Of a stretch of DNA of 50,695 nucleotides, positions 27,572 to 37,049 are shown piece after piece. The position numbers and the translations under genes are program-made. The notes under the pieces were generated by a model that saw nothing but the letters and a program-made list of their open reading frames with translations, searched no databases and was not told where the DNA came from. The DNA is taken from assembly GCF_003353015.1 (NCBI RefSeq), contig NZ_QREM01000009.1, forward strand, positions 1,212,915 through 1,263,609, written 5' to 3'. Position 1 is the stretch's first letter; every line of letters begins with the position of its first letter. The DNA comes from Xanthomonas arboricola. Lineage in GTDB: Bacteria > Pseudomonadota > Gammaproteobacteria > Xanthomonadales > Xanthomonadaceae.

Positions 27572-28387
27572 ATGAAGACCTTCTCCCCTCGCCTCCTCGT
27601 TGTTGCCGCAACCGTTGCCGCGGCATTCCAGCCCATCAGCGCCTTCGCCTGGGGGCCGCAAGGCCACCGCCTGGTGGCGCGCATTGCCGAGACCGAACTG
27701 AGCCCGCAGGCGCGGGCACAGGTGGCGCAATTGCTCAAGGGCGACGCCAATCCGACACTGGCCGGTGTCGCCACCTGGGCCGACGAATTGCGCGAGCACG
27801 ATCCGGACCTGGGCAAGCGCTCCGGGCCATGGCATTACGTCAATCTTGGCGAGCACGACTGTGCGTACGAGCCGCAGCGCGACTGCCCGGACGGCAACTG
27901 CGTGATCGCCGCGCTGGACCGGCAGACCGCGCTGCTTGCCGACCGCAGCCAGCCCCTGGACGTGCGCCGGCAGGCCCTGAAGTTCGTGGTGCATTTCGTC
28001 GGCGACATCCACCAGCCGATGCATGCCGGCTACGCGCACGACAAGGGCGGCAATGCATTCCAGCTGCAGGTCGCTGGCAAGGGCAGCAACCTGCACGCAC
28101 TGTGGGACAGCGGCATGCTCAACGACCGCCAGCTCGATGACGATGCGTATCTGCAGCGCCTGCTGGCATTGCCGGCGGCCGCTGCGACATCGCCGGTGCT
28201 GCCACCGCCGGCTGCGGCCTGGGCGCAGGCCTCGTGCAGGATCGCGATCACGCCCGGCGTCTATCCGGGCAAGCATGTGTTGCCGGACGACTACATCGCG
28301 ACCTATCGTCCGGTCGCCGAGACCCAATTGCGCGTGGCCGGCGACCGATTGGCCGCGGTGCTCAATGCGGCGCTGGCCGCGCCCTGA
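27572..28387 (+). CDS. S1/P1-type nuclease, secreted
   Basis: This 271-residue zinc-dependent nuclease/nucleotidase of the S1/P1 family carries a signal peptide ending ISAFA, which leaves Trp as the mature N-terminus (WGPQGHR), as required because its amino group and ring help bind zinc. The remaining ligands are in place: ATWADE, GPWHYVN, HFVGDIHQPMHAG and NLHALWDSGM. It would degrade RNA, single-stranded DNA or 3'-nucleotides outside the cell, releasing phosphate and nucleosides. It is followed 13 bp later by a metallohydrolase gene. Confidence 0.93.
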   Translation: MKTFSPRLLVVAATVAAAFQPISAFAWGPQGHRLVARIAETELSPQARAQVAQLLKGDANPTLAGVATWADELREHDPDLGKRSGPWHYVNLGEHDCAYEPQRDCPDGNCVIAALDRQTALLADRSQPLDVRRQALKFVVHFVGDIHQPMHAGYAHDKGGNAFQLQVAGKGSNLHALWDSGMLNDRQLDDDAYLQRLLALPAAAATSPVLPPPAAAWAQASCRIAITPGVYPGKHVLPDDYIATYRPVAETQLRVAGDRLAAVLNAALAAP

Positions 28388-28400
28388 GATGGAGACGCCG

Positions 28401-29225
28401 ATGCAGCCCGAGGTGCTTGCGTTCTTTCACGCCGACAGCAACACCTTCACCTATGTGGTCGCCGACGCGGCGACCGGGGCGGCAGCGGTGATCGATCCGG
28501 CGCTGGACTATGCGGCCGACAGCGGCGCGGTCGGCACACGCGCCGCGCAAGCCATCGTCGATGCCGTCGCCCAGCACGGCTGGCAGGTGCAGTGGCTGCT
28601 GGAAACCCATGCGCATGCCGATCACCTGTCTGCCGCGCAGTGGCTGAAACAGCACTGGCCGCAGGCACGCATCGGCATCGGCGACGGCATCCGGGAGGTG
28701 CAGCAGACGCTTGCGCCACGCTATGCATTGCCGGACGACTTCCGTGCCGATGGCTCGCAGTTCGATCACCTGTTCGCCGATGACGAGCGCTTTGCCCTGG
28801 GCAAGCTGCAGGTGCGTGTCATCGCGGTGCCCGGGCATACCAGCGACAGCATCGCGTATCTGATCGGCGATGCGCTGTTCCCCGGCGATTCGTTGTTCAT
28901 GCCCGACGCCGGCACCGCGCGCTGCGATTTCCCCGGTGGCGACGCACGGCAGCTGTTCGCCTCGATCCAGCGCATGTACGCGCTGCCGGAGGACACGCGC
29001 GTGTTCGTCTGCCACGACTACGGCCCGGGCGGCCGCGGCGTGGCCTACCAGACCAGCATCGGCGAACAGCGGCGCAGCAACATCCACGTGCGCGATGGCG
29101 TGGAGGTCGATGCATTCGTGGCGCAGCGCCAGGCACGCGATGCCACGCTGCCCGAGCCCAGGCTGATCCGGCCGGCCTTGCAGACCAATCTGCAGGCCGG
29201 CCGCTGCGACGGGGTGATTCGCTGA
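28401..29225 (+). CDS. MBL-fold hydrolase, persulfide dioxygenase-like
   Basis: This 274-residue metallo-beta-lactamase-fold protein resembles the Blh/ETHE1-like group, which oxidise glutathione persulfide to sulfite. It has the metal motif ETHAHADHLSA (about residues 69-79), then VPGHTSDS, FPGDSLFMPDAGTARCDFPGG and VCHDYGPGGRG. The GTARCDFPGG stretch is characteristic of that group. The ATG at 28401 has GGAG at 28391-28394, well spaced; an in-frame ATG at 28389 is possible. Only 13 bp separate it from the nuclease stop. The substrate is inferred from family, not shown. Confidence 0.85.
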   Translation: MQPEVLAFFHADSNTFTYVVADAATGAAAVIDPALDYAADSGAVGTRAAQAIVDAVAQHGWQVQWLLETHAHADHLSAAQWLKQHWPQARIGIGDGIREVQQTLAPRYALPDDFRADGSQFDHLFADDERFALGKLQVRVIAVPGHTSDSIAYLIGDALFPGDSLFMPDAGTARCDFPGGDARQLFASIQRMYALPEDTRVFVCHDYGPGGRGVAYQTSIGEQRRSNIHVRDGVEVDAFVAQRQARDATLPEPRLIRPALQTNLQAGRCDGVIR

Positions 29226-29300
29226 CGCGTCGGCGTGACCGCCACGCGGCGCATCGCGCGCAGCCGCTATGATCGGTGCCTGACCCTGCTGGAGCCCCCC

Positions 29301-30077
29301 ATGCGCACGATCGGTTTTTGGCAGCGCGCGTTCTGCGTGCTGGTGCTTGCCCTGCCCCTCCTGGCCACGGCGCAGACCGCGCCGGTGACGGTGTTTGCTG
29401 CGGCAAGCCTGAAGGAATCCATGGACGAGGCCGCGGCCGCCTACCAGACCGCAACCGGCACGCCCGTGCGTGTCTCCTACGCCGCCAGCTCCGCACTGGC
29501 ACGCCAAATCGAACAAGGCGCACCGGCAGACGTGTTCTTTTCGGCTGACCTGGAATGGATGGACTATCTGCAGCAGCGCGGCCTGGTGCTGCCGGCGCAG
29601 CGCCACACCCTGCTCGGCAACACCCTGGTGCTGATCGCCCCGGCCACCAGCAAGCTGCGCGTGGATCCGCGCAAACCTGGAGCCATTGCCCAGGCACTCG
29701 GCGAAAACGGCCGGTTGGCGGTCGGCCAGACCAACAGCGTGCCGGCCGGCAAGTATGCCGCCGCAGCGCTGCGCAAGCTCGGCCAGTGGGACGGCGTGCG
29801 CAATCGCCTGGCCGAGTCGGAAAGCGTGCGCGCCGCGTTGATGCTGGTCTCGCGCGGCGAAGCGCCGCTGGGCATCGTGTACGGCTCGGATGCGCGCGCC
29901 GACCCCAAGGTCCGCGTGGTCGCCACCTTCCCCGCCGACAGCCACGAGGCCATCGTGTACCCGGTGGCCGCATTGAAGAAGAGCAGCAACGCCGGCACCG
30001 CCGCGTTCGTGCAGTGGCTGGGCAGCAAGCCGGCCAGGGCGATCTTCGTGCGCCGTGGTTTTTCGTTGCAGGATTGA
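29301..30077 (+). CDS. modA: Molybdate ABC transporter, periplasmic binding protein
   Basis: ModA binds molybdate in the periplasm and delivers it to ModBC. The 258-residue protein has a signal peptide ([16 protein letters not shown]) and family landmarks: [54 protein letters not shown] and [11 protein letters not shown] at 29301 follows GGAG. It is the first gene of modABC (10 bp to modB). No ModE regulator or molybdenum-cofactor riboswitch was seen in the short upstream gap. Confidence 0.94.
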   Translation: MRTIGFWQRAFCVLVLALPLLATAQTAPVTVFAAASLKESMDEAAAAYQTATGTPVRVSYAASSALARQIEQGAPADVFFSADLEWMDYLQQRGLVLPAQRHTLLGNTLVLIAPATSKLRVDPRKPGAIAQALGENGRLAVGQTNSVPAGKYAAAALRKLGQWDGVRNRLAESESVRAALMLVSRGEAPLGIVYGSDARADPKVRVVATFPADSHEAIVYPVAALKKSSNAGTAAFVQWLGSKPARAIFVRRGFSLQD

Positions 30078-30086
30078 GGCGCGCCG

Positions 30087-30779
30087 TTGTCGATGTTCAC
30101 CCCGCAGGAGCTGACCGCGATCGGCCTGAGTCTCAAGGTCGCCATCGTTGCGGCCATCGCCAGCCTGCCGCCGGGCATCGCCTGCGGCTGGCTGCTGGCG
30201 CGGCGGCGCTTTCCGGGCAAGGCGCTGCTGGACGCCCTGCTGCACCTGCCGCTGGTGATGCCGCCGGTGGTGACCGGCTATGCGCTGCTGGTGGTGCTGG
30301 GCACGCAGGGACCGGTCGGCAGCTGGTTGCTGGAGCACCTCGGCCTCCAGTTCGCATTCCGCTGGACCGGCGCGGCGCTGGCATGCGCGGTGATGGGGTT
30401 CCCGCTGATGGTGCGCGCGATCCGCTTGTCCATCGAAGCGACCGATCGTCGCCTGGAAGCGGCCGCCGCCACGCTCGGTGCGGGCCCGTGGCGGGTGTTC
30501 TTCAGCATCACCTTGCCGCTGGCCTGGCCGGGCCTGGTCGCGGGCATGGTGCTGGCGTTCGCCAAGGCCTTGGGCGAATTCGGCGCGACCATCACCTTCG
30601 TGTCCAATATCCCTGGCGAAACCCAGACCTTGTCGTCGGCCATCTACGGGCTGATGCAGGTGCCGGGCATGGAATCGGGCGTATGGCGGCTGGCCGGCGT
30701 TGCATTGGCGATCTCGCTGGCGGCGCTGCTGCTGTCCGAGTGGCTGGTGCGCAGACCGCATCCGCGCGAGGACGGCTGA
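30087..30779 (+). CDS. modB: Molybdate ABC transporter, permease
   Basis: This 230-residue inner-membrane permease has about five helices and the cytoplasmic EAA loop ([31 protein letters not shown]) that contacts ModC, with the ModB-specific ending [24 protein letters not shown]. The start is set at TTG 30087, because GAGG at 30076-30079 lies 7 bp ahead; ATG at 30093 is the alternative. Its stop overlaps the modC start by one base (TGATG). Confidence 0.94.
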   Translation: MSMFTPQELTAIGLSLKVAIVAAIASLPPGIACGWLLARRRFPGKALLDALLHLPLVMPPVVTGYALLVVLGTQGPVGSWLLEHLGLQFAFRWTGAALACAVMGFPLMVRAIRLSIEATDRRLEAAAATLGAGPWRVFFSITLPLAWPGLVAGMVLAFAKALGEFGATITFVSNIPGETQTLSSAIYGLMQVPGMESGVWRLAGVALAISLAALLLSEWLVRRPHPREDG

Positions 30780-31393
30780 TGCTCGATATCGACCTGCACC
30801 TGCAGCGCGGCAAGTTCCAACGGCATGTCCATATCCAGGACCAGGCCCGTGTGGTGGCCCTGGTCGGCCCCTCCGGCGCGGGCAAGAGCACGGTGCTCAA
30901 CGCCATCGCCGGGCTGGTGCGGCCGCAGGCCGGGCATATCCGCATCGACGGGCGCTGCCTGTACGACGCCCGGCAAGGCCTGGACCTGCCCACGCACAAG
31001 CGCAGGATCGGCTACGTGTTTCAGGATGCGCGGCTGTTTCCGCATCTGGATGTGCGCCGCAACCTGCGTTATGGCCGGCACGCCCGTGGCGCGGCGCCAT
31101 TCGGCTTCGACGACGTGGTGGCGCTGCTGGGTATCGCGCCCTTGCTGCAACGCCGGCCGCGCAACCTCTCCGGGGGCGAAGCGCAGCGCGTGGCGATCGG
31201 CCGCGCGTTGCTGTCGCAACCGGCGATCCTGTTGTTCGACGAGCCCTTGTCGGCACTGGATCAGGCGCGCCGCGAAGAACTGATTCCCTACCTGCAGCGC
31301 GTGCGCGACGAGATCCGCCTGCCGATGCTCTACGTCAGCCACAATCCCGATGAGGTGCAGCGCATCGCCGATAGCGTGCATGTGCTGGACTGA
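30779..31393 (+). CDS. modC: Molybdate ABC transporter, ATPase (short ModC)
   Basis: This 204-residue ATPase powers molybdate import. Walker [10 protein letters not shown], the Q loop [12 protein letters not shown], signature [16 protein letters not shown], Walker [13 protein letters not shown] and the H-loop (YVSHNPDE) are all intact. The usual ModC carries a C-terminal MOP/TOBE regulatory domain (total about 350 residues), but this one stops right after the nucleotide-binding domain. Feedback control by molybdate through that domain would be lost. The start overlaps modB by one base. Confidence 0.92.
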   Translation: MLDIDLHLQRGKFQRHVHIQDQARVVALVGPSGAGKSTVLNAIAGLVRPQAGHIRIDGRCLYDARQGLDLPTHKRRIGYVFQDARLFPHLDVRRNLRYGRHARGAAPFGFDDVVALLGIAPLLQRRPRNLSGGEAQRVAIGRALLSQPAILLFDEPLSALDQARREELIPYLQRVRDEIRLPMLYVSHNPDEVQRIADSVHVLD

Positions 31394-31399
31394 GCGCGC

Positions 31400-31984
31400 T
31401 CATTGCGCCACCTTGCCCTGCCGCACGCTGACCTTGCCCTGCCGCACTTCGAAGGTGAACGCGAACGACAGCGTCACCGGTACCGGTTCCTCGCTGATCG
31501 CGCCGCTGCAGTCGTCCAGCGCCGCCGGCGGCGCCACGCCGGCGGCAAACGTGCATAGCGCGGCCGGCACGAACCGCCATTGCTGCACGTTGGTACGCAC
31601 CGCCTGCAGCAGATCGGCGTTGTCCGGCAGCAGGCCGGCCGCGCATTCGTCGCGATCGGCCATGGGCTCGACGCGCTGTACCGCACCGTCGGCGGCCAGG
31701 ATCACATGCGCGCATACGGTGGTCGGCGGCAGGGTCTGCCGTGGCGAGTCGGCCGGCAGCACCGGCGCATCGCTGCGCAGCGCGCGCGGCATCCGGAAAC
31801 GCTGCGCCGGTGCCAATGCGTAGGACTGGAGGGAGGAGTTGCCGTCGCCTGCCGGCTGCGCGCTCAGCATGCGCTGGTCCACCGAATCTTGGCGCTGGCT
31901 GCGCTGCTGTTCCTGCACGCCCTGCGTTGCACATGCGCCAAGCGACAGCGCCAGGACTGCAACAGGTATCGACGCCAGTCGCAT
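31400..31984 (-). CDS. Putative lipoprotein of the BlaI/M56 locus
   Basis: This 194-residue protein has a short signal with lipobox LSLGAC, so the mature protein would be lipid-anchored. The rest resembles no family I can name. A segment TTVCAHVILAADGAVQRVEPM followed by LLQAVRTNVQQWRFVPAALC follows the pattern of TonB C-terminal-like domains. Cysteines recur (VCAHV, DECAAG, ALCTF, DDCSG), suggesting disulfides. The start shares one base with the stop of the upstream M56/TonB gene, so it belongs to that operon. It ends convergent to modC, 6 bp away. Confidence 0.75.
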   Translation of the reverse strand: MRLASIPVAVLALSLGACATQGVQEQQRSQRQDSVDQRMLSAQPAGDGNSSLQSYALAPAQRFRMPRALRSDAPVLPADSPRQTLPPTTVCAHVILAADGAVQRVEPMADRDECAAGLLPDNADLLQAVRTNVQQWRFVPAALCTFAAGVAPPAALDDCSGAISEEPVPVTLSFAFTFEVRQGKVSVRQGKVAQ

Positions 31985-33275
31985 CACGGCTTCTCCGGCA
32001 GTGCGCAGCCTGCCGAGGCACAACCGGCAAGACGGCTGGATGCTGGCGCCTGTGATCGCGTAGCGTCGGCATCGGCAGTCGTGGGCTCCGGCGCATCCAG
32101 TTCGAACATCACCGGCACGCGCACCGTGGAAGCAATCGCCCTGCCATGTGCAGACGCCGGTGCCAGCCGCCATTGACGCGCTGCCTCCAGTACCGCTTGA
32201 TCGAACACGCCGGCCGGGCTGCTCTGCACCACGGCGATGTGCTGCGGTACACCGCCCGGGCTGACCTGGATCTGCAGTTCGACAAAACCTTCGATGCCCT
32301 TGTCGAACGCGGCTGCCGGATACCGCGGCGGCTGCATCGTGGAAAAACCCACCGCGTTGCCGGCCGCCGGCGCCGGGTGTGCCGGCAACGCAATGCGCGC
32401 CGGCTGCACGGCCCAGGCAACGGTGCTGATCGTCGCCGCCAGCAGCAGGACCATCGCCACCCGCCAGCGCGCATGCCCGGCAGCTGCGGGTAAACCGCGT
32501 AGTGCCGCGATCCGCTGCGTCAACGGCGGCGACGCAGCCCATGACAGGCCAGTCGCGTGCAACCGGCACCAAGCTGGGTCTTGAGCATGGCGGTGGCGTA
32601 ACTGCGGCGCTTGCCCGGATGTTGCGCCAGCACGGCCGCATCGCAGGCCAGTTCCTGGTCCAGCCGGAATGCCCGCCAGGCCAGATGCATCAGCGGGTTG
32701 AACCAGCCGATGCAGAGCATCAGCGCTGCCAGCAGATTCGCATGCAGATCGCCACGGCGCAGATGCATGCGCTCATGTGCCAGGATCAGCGCACGCTCAT
32801 CGGCGTTGTAGCGCACGCCGAAATCCGCCGGCAGCACGATGCGCGGACGCCAGAGTCCTAGCGATGCGGGAAGGCCGAGATCGCGCGTGGCCGACCAGAG
32901 CCGGTGGTCGAGCCGGTGCAACGGCCCCAGGCCGCGCAGGAACCACCGTTGCCGCGCCCACACGGCGAGCGCCATCACCACCGCGCCGCCCAGCCACGCT
33001 GCCGCCAGCCAGCTTGTCCACGCCTGACCATGGCCCTGCACGCTGGACAGCGCCGGCAGGGCAGCCAGCGCCGGCAGCCTCGGCACCGCCACGCCGAGAG
33101 ACGGGCCTGGCAACCAGGCCGCCACCAGGGCCAGCGGAACGCAGGACCAGATCGCATACGCCGCGGTGGCACCCGACAGCTTGCGTAGCGGGCGACGCAG
33201 GAACAGGCAGACCAGCAGCGCAACGGTGATGTACAGCGTTGCGCGCGACACCAGGACCCAGGCCTCAGGGTTCAT
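31984..33275 (-). pseudogene. BlaR1-like M56 peptidase with TonB C-terminal domain, frameshifted
   Basis: The first frame (33275 to stop at 32520) encodes about 251 residues of an M56 (BlaR1/MecR1-type) membrane zinc peptidase: an N-terminal helix (VSRATLYITVALLVCLFL), further helices and the zinc motif in ILAHERMHLRRGD. It then runs off frame as ...ACHGLRRRR. The normal M56 continuation PPLTQRIAALRG appears in the -1 frame, followed by a membrane helix (VAMVLLLAATISTVAWAV) and a periplasmic TonB C-terminal-like domain (GFSTMQPPRYPAAAFDKGIEGFVELQIQV...VLEAARQWRLAPA). Adding one base near 32525-32545, in a CGTCGCCGCCG tract, would give one 430-residue protein. This could be a sequencing error, a real mutation or programmed shifting. 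Confidence 0.8.
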
Positions 33276-33633
33276 CGTCCAGCTCCTTGATCAGCTTTTT
33301 CAGGTCCGCGATATCGGACGCGCTGAGTTTTCCGCGCTCGCTGAAATGCGCCACCAGTGGCGACACCCGCCCACCGAACAGACGTTGCAGCAATCCCTCG
33401 CTCTGCTGCTGCACCCACTGCTCGCGCGCCAGCACCGGCGAGTAGAGATAGCGCCGCCCTTCTTTCACCGCGCGGATGGCACCCTTGCCAAGCAGGCGGT
33501 TGAGCAGGGTCTTCACCGTCGGCTCGGCCCAGGCGCTGTGGGCAGCCAGCGCGGCGACCACGTCGTCGGCGCTGCGCGGCGCCGCATCCCAGAGCACCTG
33601 CATCACCACTGCTTCGGCTTCGCTGATCGGCAT
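33265..33633 (-). CDS. BlaI/MecI/CopY-family repressor
   Basis: This 122-residue winged-helix repressor matches the BlaI family (about 120-130): MPISEAEAVVMQVLWDAAPRSADDVVAAL, then the recognition region AEPTVKTLLNRLLGKGAIRAVKEGRRYLYSPVL and a C-terminal dimerisation helix bundle. BlaI-type repressors are inactivated when the partner M56 peptidase senses an envelope signal. The partner gene overlaps its 3' end by 11 bp. ATG at 33633 was chosen because the longer frame runs into the operator. No beta-lactamase is nearby, so the regulated target is unclear. Confidence 0.92.
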   Translation of the reverse strand: MPISEAEAVVMQVLWDAAPRSADDVVAALAAHSAWAEPTVKTLLNRLLGKGAIRAVKEGRRYLYSPVLAREQWVQQQSEGLLQRLFGGRVSPLVAHFSERGKLSASDIADLKKLIKELDDEP

Positions 33634-33637
33634 GCGA

Positions 33638-33687
33638 TTACATCCGTAATTTTTAAAGATTACGCATGTAAAACTTTGACCTGTCAA
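33638..33687 (-). promoter_or_regulatory. BlaI-type promoter with two operator boxes
   Basis: Two 12-bp palindromes of the form TTAC-N4-GTAA (33638-33649 and 33660-33671) lie 22 bp apart, two helical turns, directly upstream of the repressor start. On the minus strand, TTGACA (33682-33687) and CGTAAT (33659-33664) are separated by 17 bp and make a plausible sigma-70 promoter. One box covers the -10 and the other lies just downstream, which fits autorepression. BlaI boxes have a related TACA-TGTA core. Confidence 0.8.
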
Positions 33688-33783
33688 GTGCGTCCCACCA
33701 GCCTTGCGGGAACGCATGCATCAACCCGGCCTTGTCGGCGATCCAGGTCACCACCCCGCCATCGCCTCGGCTACCCTGCACCG

Positions 33784-35742
33784 ATGACTGACCACCTGAC
33801 CGACCTGCCCAGCGCTGTTGCGCACATCCTGCAACGCCTCGACGGCCCGCTGCGTGTCGGCGCGCCGCTGGGCATCGGCAAGCCGCACCGGCTATTGAAC
33901 GCGCTGTATGCGCAGCTCAAGCACACGCCGACGCGGCCACTGGCGCTGTATACCGCGTTGTCGCTCAACCCACCCAAGCCGGGCGCGGGGCTGGAGGCGC
34001 GCTTTGCGGCGCCGTTCATCGCCCGCCATTTCGGTGAGGATTTCCCGCGTCTTGCCTATGTCGATGACATGCTGCGCGATGCGCTACCGGCGCATGTGCA
34101 GGTGGAAGAGTTCTACATGCAGTCCGGCGGGCTGCTGCACTCCACCCAGGCGCAGGCCGACTACACGAGTCTCAACTACACCCACGCTGCTGCCGCAGTG
34201 GCGCAGCGCGCACCGAACCTGATCGTGCAGAAGGTGGCGCGCGAACCGGGCGGCACGCGGCTGTCGTTGTCGTGCAACAACGACATCACCCAGGACACGC
34301 TGGATGCAGTGCGGGCACTTGGCCTGCCGCGTCCCATGCTGGTGGCGGAAGTGGACACGCAACTGCCGTGGATCGGTGGTACCGCGGCGGTGGAGGAGGC
34401 GTTCTTCGACCTGGTCATCGACCTGCCCGGTCCGTCGCCGCGGCTGTTCGGCTTGCCAAGGCAACCGGTGAACACCGTCGACTACGCCATCGGCCTGTAT
34501 GCCAGCGCGCTGGTGCGCGATGGCGGCACCTTGCAGATCGGCATCGGCACCCTGGCCGATGCACTGAGCCATGCATTGGTCTTGCGACACACCGACAACG
34601 CCACCTACCGGCGCGTGCTGCAGGCGCTGGACCCGGAGCTGGAACAGCATCCTGCGGTGCGCGCCAGCGGTGGCCTGGCACCGTTCGAGATCGGCCTGTA
34701 TGGCTGCAGCGAAATGCTCAATGAAGGTTTCAAGCAGTTGGTGGACTGCGGTGTGATCCGCCGCAAGGTGCACGACGATCTGCCGCTGATGCAGCGCATC
34801 GCCGACGGCAGCGCCGACACGGCCGATCACGCACGCCTGGCAGGCGAAGGCGAGTTCCTGCATGGGGCGTTCTATCTCGGCTCGCCGGATTTCTACCGCT
34901 GGCTGCACGATCTGGAGGCGCAGACGCGCAAGGCCATCGGCATGCGCCGCATCAGCCAGATCAACCAGCTGTATGGCGGCAACGAGGCACTGCAGCGCCT
35001 GCAACGCCGCGATGCGCGCTTCTTCAACTCCTGCATGATGGCCACTGCGCTCGGCGCAGCGGTGTCCGACGCGCTGGAAGATGGCCGCGTGGTCTCCGGT
35101 GTCGGCGGCCAGTACAACTTCGTGGCGATGGCGCATGCCTTGCCGCAGGCGCGCAGCGCGTTGATGCTGCGGGCCACGCGCGATGCCGGCGCGCACGCAG
35201 CGAGCAATGTGCGCTGGAACTACGGCCACACCACCATCCCGCGCCATCTGCGCGACCTGTACATCACCGAGTACGGCATCGCCGACCTGCGCCACCAGAC
35301 CGACCAGGACTGCGTACTGGCGATGGCCGGCATCTGCGATGCACGCTTCCAGGACGCATTGCTGGCGAGCGCCAAGGCATCGCGCAAGCTGCGTGGCGAC
35401 CCCGCATTGCCTGCGCGTGCACGACGCAACACACCGCAGGCGCTGGAACAGGCGCTGGCGCCGTTCCGTCGCGATGGCAGCCTGCCCGACTACCCGCTCG
35501 GCAGCGACTTCAGCGAGGTCGAGCAGCGCGTGCTGCGTGCCCTGACCTGGCTCAAACGCGCAACGGCCGGCAACAGCGCCAAACTGATGACCCTCTTCCG
35601 CGCCCTGCTGTCACGCGATACCGGCGATGCAAACGATGCCGCCGCGCTGCAGCGGATGGCATTGGAGACGCCACGCAGCAGTGCCGAGCGCGTGCAGGCA
35701 CGGCTGCTGGCGCATGCCTTGCGGAAAACCGCAGTGCACTGA
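33784..35742 (+). CDS. Acetyl-CoA hydrolase/transferase family protein
   Basis: This 652-residue protein is of the acetyl-CoA hydrolase/CoA-transferase type. Recognisable parts are GTLQIGIGTLADALSHAL in the N-terminal half, and in the C-terminal half GLYGCSEMLNEGFKQLVD, FFNSCMMATALGAAVSDALEDGRVVSGVGGQYNFVAMAHAL, and HTTIPRHLRDLYITEYGIADLR with the conserved ITE(Y/H)G(I/V)A ending. It is longer than typical members of about 500 residues because of an N-terminal extension and a Leu/Ala tail. The donor and acceptor acids are unknown. ATG at 33784 begins MTDHLTDLPSAVAHIL. It is transcribed away from the BlaI operon. Confidence 0.88.
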   Translation: MTDHLTDLPSAVAHILQRLDGPLRVGAPLGIGKPHRLLNALYAQLKHTPTRPLALYTALSLNPPKPGAGLEARFAAPFIARHFGEDFPRLAYVDDMLRDALPAHVQVEEFYMQSGGLLHSTQAQADYTSLNYTHAAAAVAQRAPNLIVQKVAREPGGTRLSLSCNNDITQDTLDAVRALGLPRPMLVAEVDTQLPWIGGTAAVEEAFFDLVIDLPGPSPRLFGLPRQPVNTVDYAIGLYASALVRDGGTLQIGIGTLADALSHALVLRHTDNATYRRVLQALDPELEQHPAVRASGGLAPFEIGLYGCSEMLNEGFKQLVDCGVIRRKVHDDLPLMQRIADGSADTADHARLAGEGEFLHGAFYLGSPDFYRWLHDLEAQTRKAIGMRRISQINQLYGGNEALQRLQRRDARFFNSCMMATALGAAVSDALEDGRVVSGVGGQYNFVAMAHALPQARSALMLRATRDAGAHAASNVRWNYGHTTIPRHLRDLYITEYGIADLRHQTDQDCVLAMAGICDARFQDALLASAKASRKLRGDPALPARARRNTPQALEQALAPFRRDGSLPDYPLGSDFSEVEQRVLRALTWLKRATAGNSAKLMTLFRALLSRDTGDANDAAALQRMALETPRSSAERVQARLLAHALRKTAVH

Positions 35743-35939
35743 GCCCTGCGTGTCGCCAGAAGCGATGCCATGGCGCGTTTTTCGCCTTGTGACGCACGAC
35801 GGCAACACGGCGGAAAGCGGTGCGTCAGATTTGGCCTCAATGATGGCGGGTACCTTCTTTCCGGCCTGGCTGCATGCGCTTTCCCCCTGTTGTTACGGCT
35901 TTGCATCCGGGTCAGGACCGCAGAGCGAAGTCACCGCGC

Positions 35940-37049
35940 ATGAAGCGAATCAACAGGCGCAGTGCCGCATGCCTTGGCCTGCTGCTGATGGCCGGCGTGA
36001 CCGCGCATGCCGCGCCCCGCCTCACCGATCTGCAATACATCGGCAGCCACAACAGCTACCACGCCGGCTTTGCCCCCAGCGAAGCGACGCTGCTGCAACA
36101 ACTGAGTCCGGCGCTGTTCGCGGCACTGGATTACCGCCATCCGCCGCTGACCCAACAACTGGACGATGGCGTCCGGCAACTTGAGCTGGATGTCTTCGCC
36201 GACGCCAACGGCGGCCGCTACGCGCATCCGGCCATCGTCGCGCAGGTTGCCAAGGCCGGCTTGCCGCCCGCAGCGCCAAGCGCTCCTGCCGGGGTGATGG
36301 CCAAGCCTGGCTTCAAGGTCATGCATGTGCAGGATGTGGACCAGCGCAGTACCTGCCAGCCGTTGATCGCCTGCCTGCAGGACGTGCGCGCGTGGTCGAT
36401 GCTGCATCCCGGACATGTGCCGATCTTCATCCTGCTGGAAACCAAGCAGGCGCCGATGCAACTGGCCTTTCCGACCGTGCAGCCGGAGCCGTTCGATCCG
36501 GCGGCGATGGATGCATTGGATGCCGAACTGCGCTCGGTGTTTCGACCCGGCGAGTACCTCAGCCCCGATCAGGTCCGTGGCAGCGCAGCCACGCTCAACG
36601 CCGCAGTGCGCGCGCACGGCTGGCCATCGTTGGACCAGGCACGCGGCAAGGTGGTATTCCTGCTCGATCAACGGGCGGCCGGCGCGAGCTACCTGCCCGG
36701 GCATCCATCGTTGCGCGGACGCGTGTGCTTCACCAATGCCGTGCCTGGCCAAGACGATGCCGCGTTCACCGAACTCAACGATGGCCCCGCCGAGACGATC
36801 ACCCAGCTGGTGAAAGCCGGCTATCTGGTGCGTACGCGGACCGACGCAGACCTGAAGGAAGCGCTGCACCACGACACCACCCGCCGCGACCGCATGCTGG
36901 CCAGTGGCGCGCAGTTGCTCAGCACCGACTTCCCCGCGCACGAGCCGGCCGGCAACGGTTATGTGGTGCGTTTCGATGGCGATGCCGTCGCACGCTGCAA
37001 TCCGCAGCTGGCGCAGGCGCACTGCACGGGCGTCGACCTCAGGCACTGA
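35940..37049 (+). CDS. Secreted phosphatidylinositol-specific phospholipase C-like protein
   Basis: This 369-residue protein has a signal peptide (SAACLGLLLMAGVTAHAA) and the TIM-barrel PI-PLC X-like landmarks of the Ca2+-dependent bacterial group: LQYIGSHNSYH (catalytic His), DDGVRQLELDVFAD (Ca-binding acids), HPGHVPIFILLETK, and GKVVFLLDQR. It would cleave phosphoinositides or glycosyl-inositol phospholipids, perhaps of a plant host, outside the inner membrane. The start at 35940 gives the signal peptide directly. A TonB receptor gene follows 142 bp downstream on the same strand. Confidence 0.88.
   Translation: MKRINRRSAACLGLLLMAGVTAHAAPRLTDLQYIGSHNSYHAGFAPSEATLLQQLSPALFAALDYRHPPLTQQLDDGVRQLELDVFADANGGRYAHPAIVAQVAKAGLPPAAPSAPAGVMAKPGFKVMHVQDVDQRSTCQPLIACLQDVRAWSMLHPGHVPIFILLETKQAPMQLAFPTVQPEPFDPAAMDALDAELRSVFRPGEYLSPDQVRGSAATLNAAVRAHGWPSLDQARGKVVFLLDQRAAGASYLPGHPSLRGRVCFTNAVPGQDDAAFTELNDGPAETITQLVKAGYLVRTRTDADLKEALHHDTTRRDRMLASGAQLLSTDFPAHEPAGNGYVVRFDGDAVARCNPQLAQAHCTGVDLRH

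Noticed and set aside
32520-32562. Classic -1 ribosomal slippery site
   Set aside because: The overlap contains CGTCGCCGCCG but no X-XXY-YYZ heptamer; a sequencing or mutational deletion is more likely.
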